Below are positions 1-10,763 of a DNA stretch of 64,000 nt, one piece after another. Position 1 is the stretch's first letter. Every line of letters starts with the position of its first letter. A program made the position numbers and the translations under genes. The DNA is taken from positions 2,728,001-2,792,000 of the forward strand of contig JAACJK010000163.1 in the NCBI GenBank assembly GCA_013368325.1, written 5' to 3'. This stretch comes from Ephemerocybe angulata. Its lineage: Eukaryota > Basidiomycota > Agaricomycetes > Agaricales > Psathyrellaceae. Under the pieces are notes generated by a model. That model searched no databases. It saw nothing but the letters and a program-made list of their open reading frames with translations, and was not told the DNA's origin.

Positions 1-435
1 AGATTGGAGGTCAGAATTCCGTATTCGTATTGGGTTGGAATAGGGTAGTTTGTATACGCACGGGGCCGGCTCGCCTGCTCGGCGCCTATCATCCATCGCC
101 TTCCGCTCCGCCACCCAGTACCAGAACGTGTCAAACACCACCGTTGGCTTGAGTGTGACCCCATTGATAGTGACAGGCGACAGCGACGGCTTTGAGGCTG
201 CCGGCGCGGGTTTTCGCGCTTTGACGCTCGTCTTCGGGGCCTTTTGTACAGGGGCCGAGGATGTGGCAGCAGGCTTTGCGAAGCTGGCTGAACAAAACGC
301 CTCCAAGGACGTGTACTCGTCGCTGGTGTCGGGTTCGCCTTCTGAGTCTAGGGACGTCAAGCTTGAGGCGAGAGAATAAGGTGTGCTTCGACAGGACGCA
401 GAAGATATGGTTTGGCTTCGACGTGTTGCAGGCAT
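1..435 (-). CDS. 5' part of a gene with an HMUDK-helical-like N-terminus (runs off left edge)
   Basis: The visible coding exon is 435..62 on the minus strand. The start ATG is at 435..433, with an in-frame stop shortly upstream. The exon gives about 124 residues and ends in phase 2 at a GTGCGT donor at position 61; the intron continues past the window edge. Residues 1-85 are Ser/Ala/Pro/Lys-rich and probably disordered. Residues about 93-124 read KPTVVFDTFWYWVAERKAMD followed by a basic stretch and GEPAP. This resembles the start of the fungal 'HMUDK helical' domain, whose members I recall as having FDTYWxFAAERQ...R...PAPWTDDPIL. The splice would place the Trp of PAPW directly after the visible end. 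The family is linked to predicted hydroxymethyl-deoxyuridine DNA kinases, but the catalytic part, if any, lies outside. The assignment rests on this one motif. Confidence 0.6.
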   Translation of the reverse strand, partial: MPATRRSQTISSASCRSTPYSLASSLTSLDSEGEPDTSDEYTSLEAFCSASFAKPAATSSAPVQKAPKTSVKARKPAPAASKPSLSPVTINGVTLKPTVVFDTFWYWVAERKAMDDRRRAGEPAPCVYKLPYSNPIRIRNSDLQS

Positions 436-1855
436 TCTTAGGTTTGCTCGGGCGCGACGTGCACACTATGGGTCAGTCGTGACGCGTCAGCGCAGTTTTA
501 GCGTAAAGTTAGAGGACCACGCACCTTGTTTCGGTGAGGTTATGAGGCCGAAAAGTTTCTGGAGCAGTGGTTGGCCGTTATGGTCCAAGAAGGGTTCGGG
601 AGCAACGCTGTCACATAATTCAACTGTGTAACGTTCGGGTCAGGGTCCTCACGTGTGCCTGGCGGCGCCCCTTTGTTTCTTCCCCCGCCGTTATCAATCG
701 ACTCCCGGCGCTGTTCTAATTTCTCTGGACGAGCTGCTGGAAGAAGCTATTGGAAGAAGGAAGAGGATTTAGGGGAAATGTCGTGGTCATGCTTGAAAAT
801 TTAGGCACTTTAATTCATGCACATTCGAACTATGCCACTCCCCTCCAGATATGTTCGTCTACGCCGATTGAATTGTACTGAAAAACTTGGTCTCTGTGAT
901 ATAAGAGAGTAGGACTGTAGAGGGGTTCACACCGTTGTGGGGGACAGACGGAAAATGTCACCAGCGAATGTCATATCGATTTCGTCGACGCGTTGTTTGG
1001 CAATGACGGCACGCGCCAAATACGTACGGAATGTGAGATAGAAACTTACGGAATTCCATCCTTTTCATTCAGTCCCAGCAAATGCGACGTGGTAGTCAGA
1101 GGTAGACGACCTGGGATACGGTTGAACACTCTACTTGCTCAATTTGTCGAAGAAAATGGGATCGCTGCACATGCTCCCAAATTGAGCGCTAATGAGGTTT
1201 TCTCACGCTCAAGCGCCGGTTGGCAGACTGATATCTCCCCTCAATGACAGGTTGGCGAAATTGACGGAGCGGTACCGTACAAGAGCAATCCCAAAGCTCG
1301 ACACTCAATGATGAATGGAAGAGGGTTCTGGTTTCTGGTCTAACTTCAATATCTCACTTGAGCACTTGAATGGATCCCAATGCCGTCAACGGCACTCGCC
1401 GCTGATCATTCTGAACCGGGGCGTGATGAAGATCTCGTCGGGTACCAGGTAGCCAGCGCGATCTGAGCTCGAGACTACATGTCCATCGCGCCAAGTCCCT
1501 CTCCTTTGTACTAGCGTCCTTTCTTGCCCGGGACCGCCCAAGTTTCAGCCAGGCCAGGCATCGCGAATTATTTTCTTTGAAACGAACAGCTCTGCGAGTT
1601 GGAGGCGATTTATCTGTATTTATCTGAGTCAACGATTAAGTGGAGCGATGTAGACGGGAAGCTCGGGAGTGGATCGACATAGCTCATGTATATAAGCCGA
1701 CGCCCCTCTGTCCTCTCTCTCCAGCCTGAGTCAAAGCAACTTGAAGCGCATCTGGCCGCCCACCAACTTCTCAAAGCCGGCCTTTGAAACTCTCGCCACA
1801 TTTTATCCACTTCTCCACTCAATCATTTCTTCCTGGTACTCCATTATTGCGGCCC
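436..1855. other. Intergenic, no convincing gene
   Basis: Short frames here lack start context, splice sites or protein-like composition. A TATATAAG box lies at about 1689-1696, some 160 bp upstream of the small secreted-peptide candidate at 1856. Confidence 0.5.
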
Positions 1856-2157
1856 ATGCAGATCCCTTCGACTCTTCGACTTTCCCTCCTCGCTGTTGCA
1901 AGTACTACTTTGCTTGGACTGGCATGCACGGCGACCGCCCAACATTGTCAAGTTTCTGACCCTACCGTAAGCCTGGGATTACTCTCAATCGTCGATGCAA
2001 GTCAAATATTTATGTACCCCTTATCTTTCCCTACTAGGGACGTTCAATAGACCCTTCGACATTCAGGAATATGAACGACACCTTTCCCCTTGTCCTCTAC
2101 AATTTTCTGATTGACCACTTGATGGAAATCAGCAACACAGCCCAACATGCTTTGTAG
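1856..2157 (+). CDS. Candidate small secreted protein
   Basis: Proposed exons are 1856..1966 and 2038..2157 with a GTAAGC...CTACTAG intron, giving 76 aa. Residues 1-28 form a convincing signal peptide: a short N-terminal region, a Leu/Ala-rich core and an ATA cleavage-like site. The mature part is short with a single early Cys (QHCQVSDPT). A TATATAAG box lies about 160 bp upstream, a normal fungal distance when a leader is included. I do not recognise a family. The region downstream to 2530 has a longer open frame that could be a further exon or decayed sequence. The model could therefore be a truncated relic of a larger secreted protein. Confidence 0.4.
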
Positions 2158-2800
2158 CCAGTCCAAATTGACAAGACGGTCGGACGCCCAGCGGACATCG
2201 TAGCTTACTTATCCTCCTGCCTCCATGGTATCAAACAATTCGTACACATTATCATTCTGCCCTCTATTCATCGGTGCGCTGTAGAGATACCTGTAAATGC
2301 TAGGCACACCAGTCATTTATTACGACTTCTACTTTGAACCGGCGTGTGGCGCAGGCGCGCCTCAAACCTGACGCGTCAATTGCGATCGGGGAAGGTCGCG
2401 TTGTTTGGATTCGATGCTGATGCCAAGCAAGTCTTCCCGGCCGACCGTCCTTCTGCTCAACTCCTTCGCTTTCCATATTATAGATCGCCCAAATATGTAG
2501 GTGTGTCATCTACAGGGATTTCTCAATAGTAGAAAACAAGCCAGGAAACCACCTTCTGCACTTGAGATGGTTTTGGCATGCCCAAATAGATGTAATCAAA
2601 GGCGATAAGATAAGATCTTGCGGTAAAAAGAAGGATTAAATTGGGTGACTTGTACTGACTCGTCACCCTATTTATCCCCCAAAAACCTATTTAGCGATTG
2701 ATTTTAGATACCGATAGTCACGATTGCGGGTCTTTGGTGCCGAGCTTTGCGACTTTCTAGTCCTTGTACATTAACTGCCAACCTTCGCCAGCACTCCTCC
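2158..2800. other. Intergenic and LeuRS promoter region
   Basis: There is no supported gene. An open frame at 2344-2529 on the plus strand has no clear start or splice support. The last about 100 bases before 2801 are the 5' region of the LeuRS gene. Confidence 0.4.
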
Positions 2801-5800
2801 ATGGCCCAGACGATAGAATTGGCCCAGGTATGTCCTCATCTTCCTCTCTACTTGTCGTCGGGCGCTAATAAGCTTTGCAGACGGCCAAGCGCGACTACCT
2901 CAAGGCACTCGAGGTCAAGTATCAAGATCGATGGCAGAGCGAGCGTCTCTTCCAAGTCAATGCCCCGTCACAGGAGGAGCTGGCCGGGCTGTCGAAGGAG
3001 GAGATCAAGCAAAAGTTCCCCAAGTGGTTCGGAAACTTCCCCTACCCGTACATGAACGGTAGTCTGCATCTCGGGCATGCCTTTACAATTTCGAAGATCG
3101 AGTTCGCGGCTGGATACCAGCGCATGCTGGGCAAGCGCGTCCTGTTCCCCCACGGATTCCATGTCACCGGTATGCCTATCAAGGTGCGTTGTCGTGTTCG
3201 TCGCGGGAGTTCCGAATTCACCCCCTGCTAGGCTTCCGCAGACAAGATCATCCGCGAGCTCGAACTGTTCGGTCAAGACTTCGAAAACTTTGAGGAGGTC
3301 CAGGCGAGGATTGAGGCGGAGGCGGAGAAGGAGGCAGAGAAAGAGGAAGCTGTATCCGCGGACAAGAGCAAGGCGAAAAAGGGCAAGCTGAACGCAAAAT
3401 CCACCGGCCTGACCTACCAGTTCCAAATCATGGAGTCCATCGGCGTTCCTCGGTCAGAAATCAAAAAGTTCGCGGATCCCCAGCACTGGCTCAGCTACTT
3501 CCCTCCCATCGCCATCAACGACAACAACGCGTTCGGTTCTCGTATCGACTGGCGCCGCACATTCCTTACTACCCCCGCCAACCCCTACTACGACGCCTTC
3601 GTGCGCTGGCAGGTCAACAAGCTCTACAGGCTCGGCAAGATCAAGTTCGGCGAGCGTTACACGATCTACAGTCCCAAGGATGGCCAGCCGTGTATGGATC
3701 ACGACCGTCAGGACGGTGAGGGTGTCGGTCCCCAGGAGTACACCGGTGTCAAGATGGAGGTTGTCCAGTGGAGTCCTGAGGCTGAGGCGTTGATCAGCAA
3801 CAAGGTCGGCAACCGCAAGATCTACTTGGTCGCTGCCACCCTTCGCCCCGAGACGATGTACGGCCAGACCAACTGCTTCGTTGGCACAGGCATCAAGTAC
3901 GGTGTCTTCGCCGCCAACGACCAGGAGGCATACGTTGTCACCCTGCGTGCTGCTCGCAACATGGCCTTCCAGGGTATCATCACCCCGCGCGGCAACATCG
4001 AGAAGCTCGCTGAACTCCCCGGAACCGCCATCATCGGTACCAAGATCAAGGCGCCCTTCGCTGTCAACCCTGAGGTCTACGTGTTGCCCATGGACAATGT
4101 CCTTCCCACTAAGGGAACTGGTGTTGTCACCTCCGTCCCCTCCGACTCGCCCGACGATTACCAGACGCTCATGGACTTGCGCAAGAAGCCCGAGTTCTAC
4201 AAGATCGATCCTTCGTGGGCCGCCATCGACCCCGTTCCCGTCATCGAGACTCCTACCTACGGCGACATGACCGCCCCCGCTCTCATTAAGCAGCTGAAGA
4301 TTCAGTCGCAGAAGGACACCAAGCAGCTTGCAGAGGCCAAGGAAATCGCGTACAAGGAGGGTTTCTATAACGGAAAGATGATCATTGGCGACTTCAAGGG
4401 CGAGACTGTCCAGGACGCGAAGCTGAAGGTTAGGGACGCTATGATCAAGGCTGGCTTGGCTTTCGCCTACGCCGAGCCTGAAGGCATGGTTACTTCGCGT
4501 AGTGCCGACGAGTGTGTTGTTGCCCTCATGGATCAGTGGTATCTCAACTATGGTGAGCCTGAATGGAGAAAACAGACAGAAGGGTGAGTTGCAATTTGTT
4601 GAGTGTTGTTAACGCATCCTGACGCGGGTTCGTTCGTCAGTTTGCTGTCGAAGATGAACACTTATACCCCCGAGACACGTCACGCCTTCCAGAAGACTTT
4701 GGACTGGTTGAACCAGTGGGCTTGTGCCCGAACCTACGGTTTGGGATCCAAGCTCCCTTGGGACCCCCATTTCCTTGTCGAATCCCTCAGTGACTCCACC
4801 GTCTACATGAGTTACTACACTGTTGCTCAGCTCCTGCACGGTATGTGAATCAGAGACATGTTGACGATATACTTCTCACATATTTCCAGAGGACAGCATC
4901 GACGGAACCAAGCCTGGACCTCTTGGCATCACCCCCGAGCAGATGACCGATGAAGTTTGGGAGTACATCTTCTGCAACACGGCATGGCCCGAAAACGCAC
5001 CTTTGGCCAAGGAGAAGGCCGATGCGCTCAAGCACGAGTACGAGTACTTCTACCCCTTCGACATCCGGTCGTCTGCCAAGGATCTCGTTCCCAACCACTT
5101 GACCTTTGCCCTGTACAATCACGCCGCGCTCTTCCCTGAAGACAAGTGGCCCTTGAGCATGCGCACGAACGGACACTTGATGTTGAACGGAAAGAAGATG
5201 TCGAAGAGTACCGGTAACTCGCTGACCTTGAGGGAGGCGATTGAGAAGTTCGGTGCTGATGCGACGAGGCTGTCGTTGGCTGATGCTGGTGATGGTCTGG
5301 AGGACGCCAACTTCGAGGAGAAGACCGCGAATGCTAACATTCTGCGTGTGCATACCCTTTTGGGATGGTGTGATGTACGTTGACTTGTCGGTTTAGAGAC
5401 GACGGGATTGGATGTACTGACTCTGTTGTGTAGGAAATGGTCAAGGACCAGGCCAACCTCAGGACGGGAGCGAAGAACTACCACGATTCCGTCTTCGAAA
5501 ACGAGGTCAACGACCTCATCAACATCACGAAGAGCCACTACGAAGCGTATGTCTTTTCTCTGTCTTCTATTTTTGCAATGACTCACCCAAGATGATCGAT
5601 TAGCACCAACTACAAGGATGCCTTGAAGTTCGGTTTCTACGAGCTCCAGAGTGCCCGTGACTGGTACCGTGAGGTCACCGCCGATGTCGGTATGCACAAG
5701 GACCTCGTCCTCTACTGGATTCGTATCGCCGCTCTCCTCATCACCCCCCTCGCACCTCACTTCGCCGAGAACATCTGGACCGACATCCTCAAGGAGCCCA

Positions 5801-6405
5801 AGTCCATCCAGCTGGCTCTTTGGCCCACGCCCTCGACTGCCGTCGACCCCACCGTCATCGAGGCTGGTGCGTACATGCGCGGCACAATCAAGACGATTCG
5901 TGATGCGGAGACGTCGCTGTTGAAGATGCTGCAGAAGGCGGCCAAGGGCAAGAAGGTGGTTGAGACCGCTTTCGACCCGAAGAAGCCTAAGAGCGTGCGG
6001 GTGTATGTCGCGAGCTCGTTCCCCGACTGGCAGAACACGGCTGTCGATGTTGTCAAGTCCGCATATGACGAGAAGGAGGACAAGGTCGATGACGCCAAGG
6101 TCCGCGCGGCGCTTATGGAGACCGGGTTGATTAAGGATAAGAGGGTTATGCCTTTCATCCAGGCATTCAAGAAGCGCATGGGTCAGTACGGCGCACAGAC
6201 GGCGTTCAGGCGCACGCTGCCGTTCTCGGAGAGTCAGGTGTTGCAGGAGCTGCTTCCGTATTTGAAGAAGTCGCTGAACCTTGTGGATGCGGAGGTTTTG
6301 TCGGTGGAGGAGGCCAAGCAGCATGAGGGCGAGCCTGGGTTCACGAAGAGCATTATTGAGGCTTCGGAACCTGGCTCTCCTGCTTTCGAGTACAGGAATG
6401 TATAG
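2801..6405 (+). CDS. CDC60: Cytosolic leucyl-tRNA synthetase
   Basis: Exons: 2801..2827, 2881..3183, 3232..4583, 4641..4840, 4890..5374, 5434..5546, 5604..6405 (1093 aa, the usual length for eukaryotic cytosolic LeuRS). It charges tRNA-Leu with leucine in the cytoplasm. The class I signature [11 protein letters not shown] is near residue 65 and [11 protein letters not shown] near 730. Between them sit the CP1 editing region ([17 protein letters not shown], the conserved TRPET-like site) and [11 protein letters not shown]. The anticodon-binding region and the C-terminal extension follow from about 800 on. The first exon encodes only MAQTIELAQ. The third exon starts at an acceptor (CTGCTAG) that restores [11 protein letters not shown], matching the family; a nearer CAG would break the frame. 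It has no mitochondrial presequence. The only sizeable antisense frames here are shadows. Confidence 0.97.
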
Positions 6406-6697
6406 TGTAGATCTGGGGAAAAGGGGTCTGTTTTTTGCTATATTCTCTTGTTTTTTTGTTGTTATCGTAGTTATCCTAGTCATTCTACGCACCCCATTCG
6501 CTGCACAAAACGACTTCGCGTCGTCACTAATTAGCGCTGTCACGAACGCGTTATGCAGAGTGACTAATGATGTGACGCGACGCGTCGGAAGCTTTCCACG
6601 GTGAGCCAGCAATCATCGACGACCAGAGCCTGAGATGACAACGTAAACATCAACCACACAACCTTCACGCTGGACTTTGGGTGGATATACTGTCAAC
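6406..6697. other. Short intergenic: LeuRS 3' region and next promoter
   Basis: T-rich sequence after 6420 (TTTTTTGCTA...TGTTTTTTTGTT) fits a LeuRS 3' end. No gene is seen. Confidence 0.35.
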
Positions 6698-7941
6698 ATG
6701 CCTGGACCAAGCAACGCGAAGCGGAAGAAGAAAGCGAATACCAAGGCGAAGGGGAAGAAACGGACCGACGGCGACGCGACACCCTCGAAGCCGGTGATCT
6801 TGAGCGGGACTTTGTCGCCGGAGCCATCGAGGAGGAGGACATCGCCGGCGCCAGCGCTCACGGCGGCGACGAGGTCGACGCTTGCGAAACAGCCTGCTGG
6901 ACCGCGGTCGCGTCCTCCAATATCGCATCCGAGCGGCAGCAGCACGAGCCATGACGACTCAGACAGCGTCAGCTACCCACCCTCACCTCTCCTGACGCCC
7001 CCTCCCGCGGTGAACCTGCTAGACTTCCAGTACTCCGAATGCTCGTCGGTCTATGAGTCGTATCATACGAAGCATGCGTCGAAGGAGCGGATTGTGCCTG
7101 AAGAGTGCATATATGAGATTGAGCAGGTGTTGAACAAGCCGCCTTTCATCCACGATCCGGGGAATGGGCCGCGGGTGCGGGATGCGAAGGAGTTTCTGAA
7201 GAGCGAGTTCTTCGCGCAGCCCCCTGCGTTCGATGTGCGTAATCGTCTCGCTCGCTAGCAGATAGATTGATTATATTCGCTGACAAGCGGGTTAGGATCC
7301 ACTATGTGCGGAGTTCGCGCAGCCGGAAGTGTTGCAGATGCTGCAGACTGTTCTCCCAGAGGAGGCTGCGATGGTGCGTTGCAGTGTGCATAAGTAAACT
7401 CATCGCGTAATGCTGATAGGTCGTCCTCCAGATCCTCTGGTATAACAAAAGTCGAGCAACAGGTCGAGTATGTCCTGCTTGCCAGAGACTATATCGTTTG
7501 GGAGACACGCTCCCAGAACACGATATGGGAACCGGGGAACCTCCAAGAGAGCCGAGGCCTGAGCTTCCCCAGCTGAAGCTAGAGCAGCAAATCAGCGGCC
7601 TATGTTCGTTTCAGGTCTACCATTTACAGTTGATCCTGACCTTAAGTTAATCAGGTTCCCCGGTCTGCTTCGTGCTCGCGTCCTTTGCCTTTCCAGGGGC
7701 AATCAAAGGCGCGTGGGGGAAGATGGCGGAAGACATTGATGATACTGCTTGGGAGCTCCTCAACGCTCCGGATACGGCTCAGACGCGGAATCAGAGCGAT
7801 ACGAGTGCTGCGCTTGGGATGGTCGTGCGTATGACCCGACTCCATGACCTGGGGCTTGGGCAGCTTTGCTTCAGCCCAGAGGAGGCTGAAGCCCTCGAAA
7901 ACGAGGCTCGCGCTCCTTCTCCGGAGTACTTGCCTTCGTAA
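6698..7941 (+). CDS. Uncharacterised basic/acidic protein with a CPxC motif
   Basis: Exons: 6698..7234, 7296..7373, 7420..7603, 7655..7941 (361 aa). I do not recognise the family. The N-terminus (residues 1-30) is strongly basic (AKRKKKANTKAKGKKR), like a nuclear localisation signal. Residues 30-110 are Ser/Pro-rich. A more ordered part starts near 110 (LLDFQYSECSSVYESYHTKH). Residues about 221-232 contain RVCPACQRLYRLGD, a CPxC pair that with a later Cys pair (LCSPVC, near 265) could bind zinc. The last 70 residues are acidic and helical. The third intron uses a GTTCGT donor, chosen because it alone joins GLC to SPVCFVLASF in frame. A nuclear, possibly zinc-binding role is inference only. 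Confidence 0.75.
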
Positions 7942-8186
7942 TGCTAATTATTGTCCTGGTCTTTCGTTTTGCTTTGTTGCTCTGATCTACAGTATATCGG
8001 GCATTGCTTTGTAGTCAGTGGTTTCTGTATCTTTGAGATTCATGATTGAGAGCTGACTCCAACATTTTACAGGAGTTGTCGCGCGTTCGCCGGAATTTAT
8101 TGTATGTATCTAAAGGACATTGCTATCGCATATTTATGGTTCTTGCTCTCCTCGCCTTCCCTCTCGATGCGTCCCCTTTGCGCTCC

Positions 8187-8991
8187 TTAATTACGCCTCT
8201 GCCACGCGACTAGAATGAATGGGGGAATAACGATCCACATTGTCGCACCCAGGGTCGTCAGCTTCATCCAGAGGACCTCTTCCGCCCACACATATGCCAT
8301 TATCGCCATAATGAGCGTCAGGATACCTAAGAAAAGGCATGTGAGCCCTGCGGAGCCGATTAGTGCCCCATATATACTCATTGTACCTCTAGGTCAACAC
8401 ATGGAATGTGAAAGGACGCACAGTGCAAACTAATGCAGAACCAAATTCCCGGGCTGCCGCTGTAGCGTTGCAGGAGGTGGTTCGCTGTACCGGGGACTCT
8501 GCCAATCTCTGGTAGCGCTGCTTCGGGGTTCTCTTTGGTGTCGGGGTTCTTAGCGGCATAGTATGGTACTTCTCCGAGGTAGTCCATCATGACGAAGGAG
8601 GAGATGGCCGCGCCGATGTTGAAAATCATTGCCCAGTAGCATGATGCAACTATGAAGCGCTGGAGGCCGTTCTCTGCGTGCTGGTAATTGTCTGTGCTTT
8701 TGAAGAAGCCAAGTAACTGAGCTGCGACACCGGCGAGGAGAGAGGACTTGGGGGACGAAGGATCCGTGTGACTTGGTGAGATTGCGATAGTTCTCGTTAA
8801 ATTGGGACTTACGACGACGGCACCGTTCTCTCCAGTGAGCTGCCAACCCTCTTTGATAGCGGTGATCAAAGGGGGAAGTTGGACTAGGATATTCTTCAGT
8901 TATTTGGCGACCGCTCCTTGCGGGGACGAGGCTTACAGTTGACCTTTGAGTCCTTCCTGGTCCGACTTCTTGGTGTTGTAGGGGAGCTCAT
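8187..8991 (-). CDS. Small multi-pass membrane protein, family 2 copy 1
   Basis: Exons (minus): 8991..8937, 8883..8813, 8746..8422, 8347..8187 (203 aa). The last acceptor was chosen by homology: it matches the copies at 16.5 and 20.9 kb and restores a conserved Trp at the junction. An alternative acceptor at 8387 would add 13 residues. Layout: polar N-terminus; LPPLITAIKEGWQLTGENGA; a weakly hydrophobic helix; a strong TM helix (FIVASCYWAMIFNIGAAISS); a conserved YLGEVPYYA; a loop ending LLQRYSG; and two C-terminal TM helices. There is no signal peptide and no recognised family. About three quarters of core residues match the copy at 16.5 kb. It sits at the edge of the amplified 8-22 kb locus. 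Confidence 0.85.
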
Positions 8992-10151
8992 TGGTTCTTG
9001 TCAGGAAGCAACGAAGGCTTGATTAGACAAGATTGTGGCTTTCTCGTTTTATGCCCTTCGTCGCGTGGCCGGTCACGGCGCTCAGCGCCTCTTGTAGGAC
9101 GTGATGCTTCGGCTCGCATATCACTGCAACGAGGTTGGTGGGCAGCATAAATTCCTTGCTTCCTAGCAAGGCTCCACACCTCATAAGTCTTACCCTTTTT
9201 AGAAATAAATGTGCGCATGCTCCTGTTTGGCTGCGGCGTTGGGTGCTGACTAAGCTCAGAGTCTCCTCTGTTCAGTTTCGCAAAACTTCGCGCTTATCTC
9301 GTTACATCCAACTTTTACCAACTTCGCACCACACTGCTACGTTCTTCGCTCCTTACCCCACATCTCGCCTCTCTTGAGAACCTGTTCTGAATCAGGCATT
9401 CTGTGCAAGTTTCAATCCAGCCGTAACACTCGTTCAGTTGCTTTCACCGTTCACGCGCGTTCACGAATCACACTGAAATTCGCATTGCTTTGCACCTGCC
9501 ACTCCTCATCGCTGTAGCCTGCTCGCAATGGCTCTTTCAAACCCCAGCAATAAGTAGCTCCCTTCTCGAGCTTGACAACCCCCAGCGTCTCTCATGCACG
9601 CGGCACGACGGGCGCTGGGCTATAACATCCATTGCCGCGTGTTCTTCCGAGTCCTACCAGGTGGCAAGATGGGACAGGGCCTGACTAGTGACTGCCCACT
9701 GGGCGGTTGTCGTTTACCATGACATCGTCCGGTTAATTCTCTATGGCTTCGAACCGATGCTTTGAGAGTACCTGTGTTTGGGAACCTGAAGCTCGTCCAG
9801 CATTGACGGGACTGCTGCTGTCGGGCCACAGGTTATCTATTCATGTCCAGAGGTGGGGACCGGACGGAGGAGCAGTGTTTGCGCCGGTTCTGCAAGACGG
9901 ATCCCGAGAGGGTGGAACTCTAATGTCGCTTATACTAGCTAGGCGGCTGTTTCTGGTCAGGATCTTGATGTCGGGATCCACAGCTGAGTGCATGGAGTTC
10001 AAGTTGGATTGTTGCTATGAAACATGACCCGGTAGCGCAATTGAAGAGTCTGCCCTCGAATCGGCAGTGAATTACAATGACAGCGAAATATGCATATGCA
10101 TAAGCTTGAATCCTATTAAATTGCTTAGGAAGTTCTGATGCCAGCCCAGGC

Positions 10152-10195
10152 CACTCGCGAGCGCGAGCGCACCCAGGTGCGCGCCAGCGAGCGAG
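10152..10195. repeat. GC-rich imperfect palindrome, copy 1
   Basis: A 44 bp element beginning CACTCGCGAGCGCGAGCGCA and ending CGCGCCAGCGAGCGAG. The two halves are imperfectly inverted, so it could fold into a hairpin. A near-identical copy lies 145 bp away in the same orientation, while the DNA between is unrelated. Confidence 0.75.
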
Positions 10196-10340
10196 GGATA
10201 AGAACAAGAAGGAAATATTGCGCGGCAACCTTGAACCTCCTAATGAGTGTATGTAACTCCTCTACAATGTGCAATTACGTATCGAGGGTCTTATAAGCTG
10301 TGTCGCAGTCGCACCATGCATGAAATGTTAACACCCCGTC

Positions 10341-10385
10341 CACTCGCGAGCGCGAGCGCACCGAAGGGGCGCGCCAGCGAGCGAG
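10341..10385. repeat. GC-rich imperfect palindrome, copy 2
   Basis: A 45 bp second copy of the element at 10152. It differs only in the few bases at its centre (CCGAAGGGG instead of CCCAGGTG), where the loop of a hairpin would be. Confidence 0.75.
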
Positions 10386-10763
10386 TATCAGGTAAGATGT
10401 GACCTACATGTATGGACAATAAAATGAGGATGGTGTCTAAGGTGCCAGGGCTAGCCAGTAAAATTTTTGGCCGCCAGGGAAGCCGGATATGTACGGTCAC
10501 GGTGACTACTCTCGTCGTGCACTGGGCAGCTGCTGGACAGTAGTTATTTAATCTAGTAACACGCAATGGTAGTAACTTGAAGTAGGCTCAAAAATCGGCA
10601 TGGATTCAGCACTGCCCCCGGGAAGCAAGGACGTAGGCGCAGAGCGGCGCCACCTTGTTGACAGGCGGCATTAAGCCAGGACGGCATGCCCTATGGTACA
10701 TTTGTGACACCCGAAATCCTCCCCCGATAACTCTGCCAGCTGGACCGAACTCAATCTCGAGGT

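Larger units (their letters stand above)
8992..10763. other. Intergenic, 1.8 kb, two GC-rich repeat copies
   Basis: No gene found on either strand. It contains the two 44-45 bp GC-rich imperfect palindromes listed separately, and the upstream region of the membrane-protein gene ending at 8991. Confidence 0.5.

Noticed and set aside
50..466. Plus- and minus-strand frames at the left edge
   Set aside because: They overlap the coding exon 435..62, which has a start codon, a good donor and a family-like motif; the others do not.
5119..6612. 497-residue open frame on the minus strand
   Set aside because: Antisense of the LeuRS exons; composition mirrors GC-rich codons of the real gene and no family is recognisable.
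8379..8386. Last exon of the first membrane gene starting at 8386
   Set aside because: In frame, but the acceptor at 8348 matches both paralogues and restores the conserved Trp, so it was preferred.
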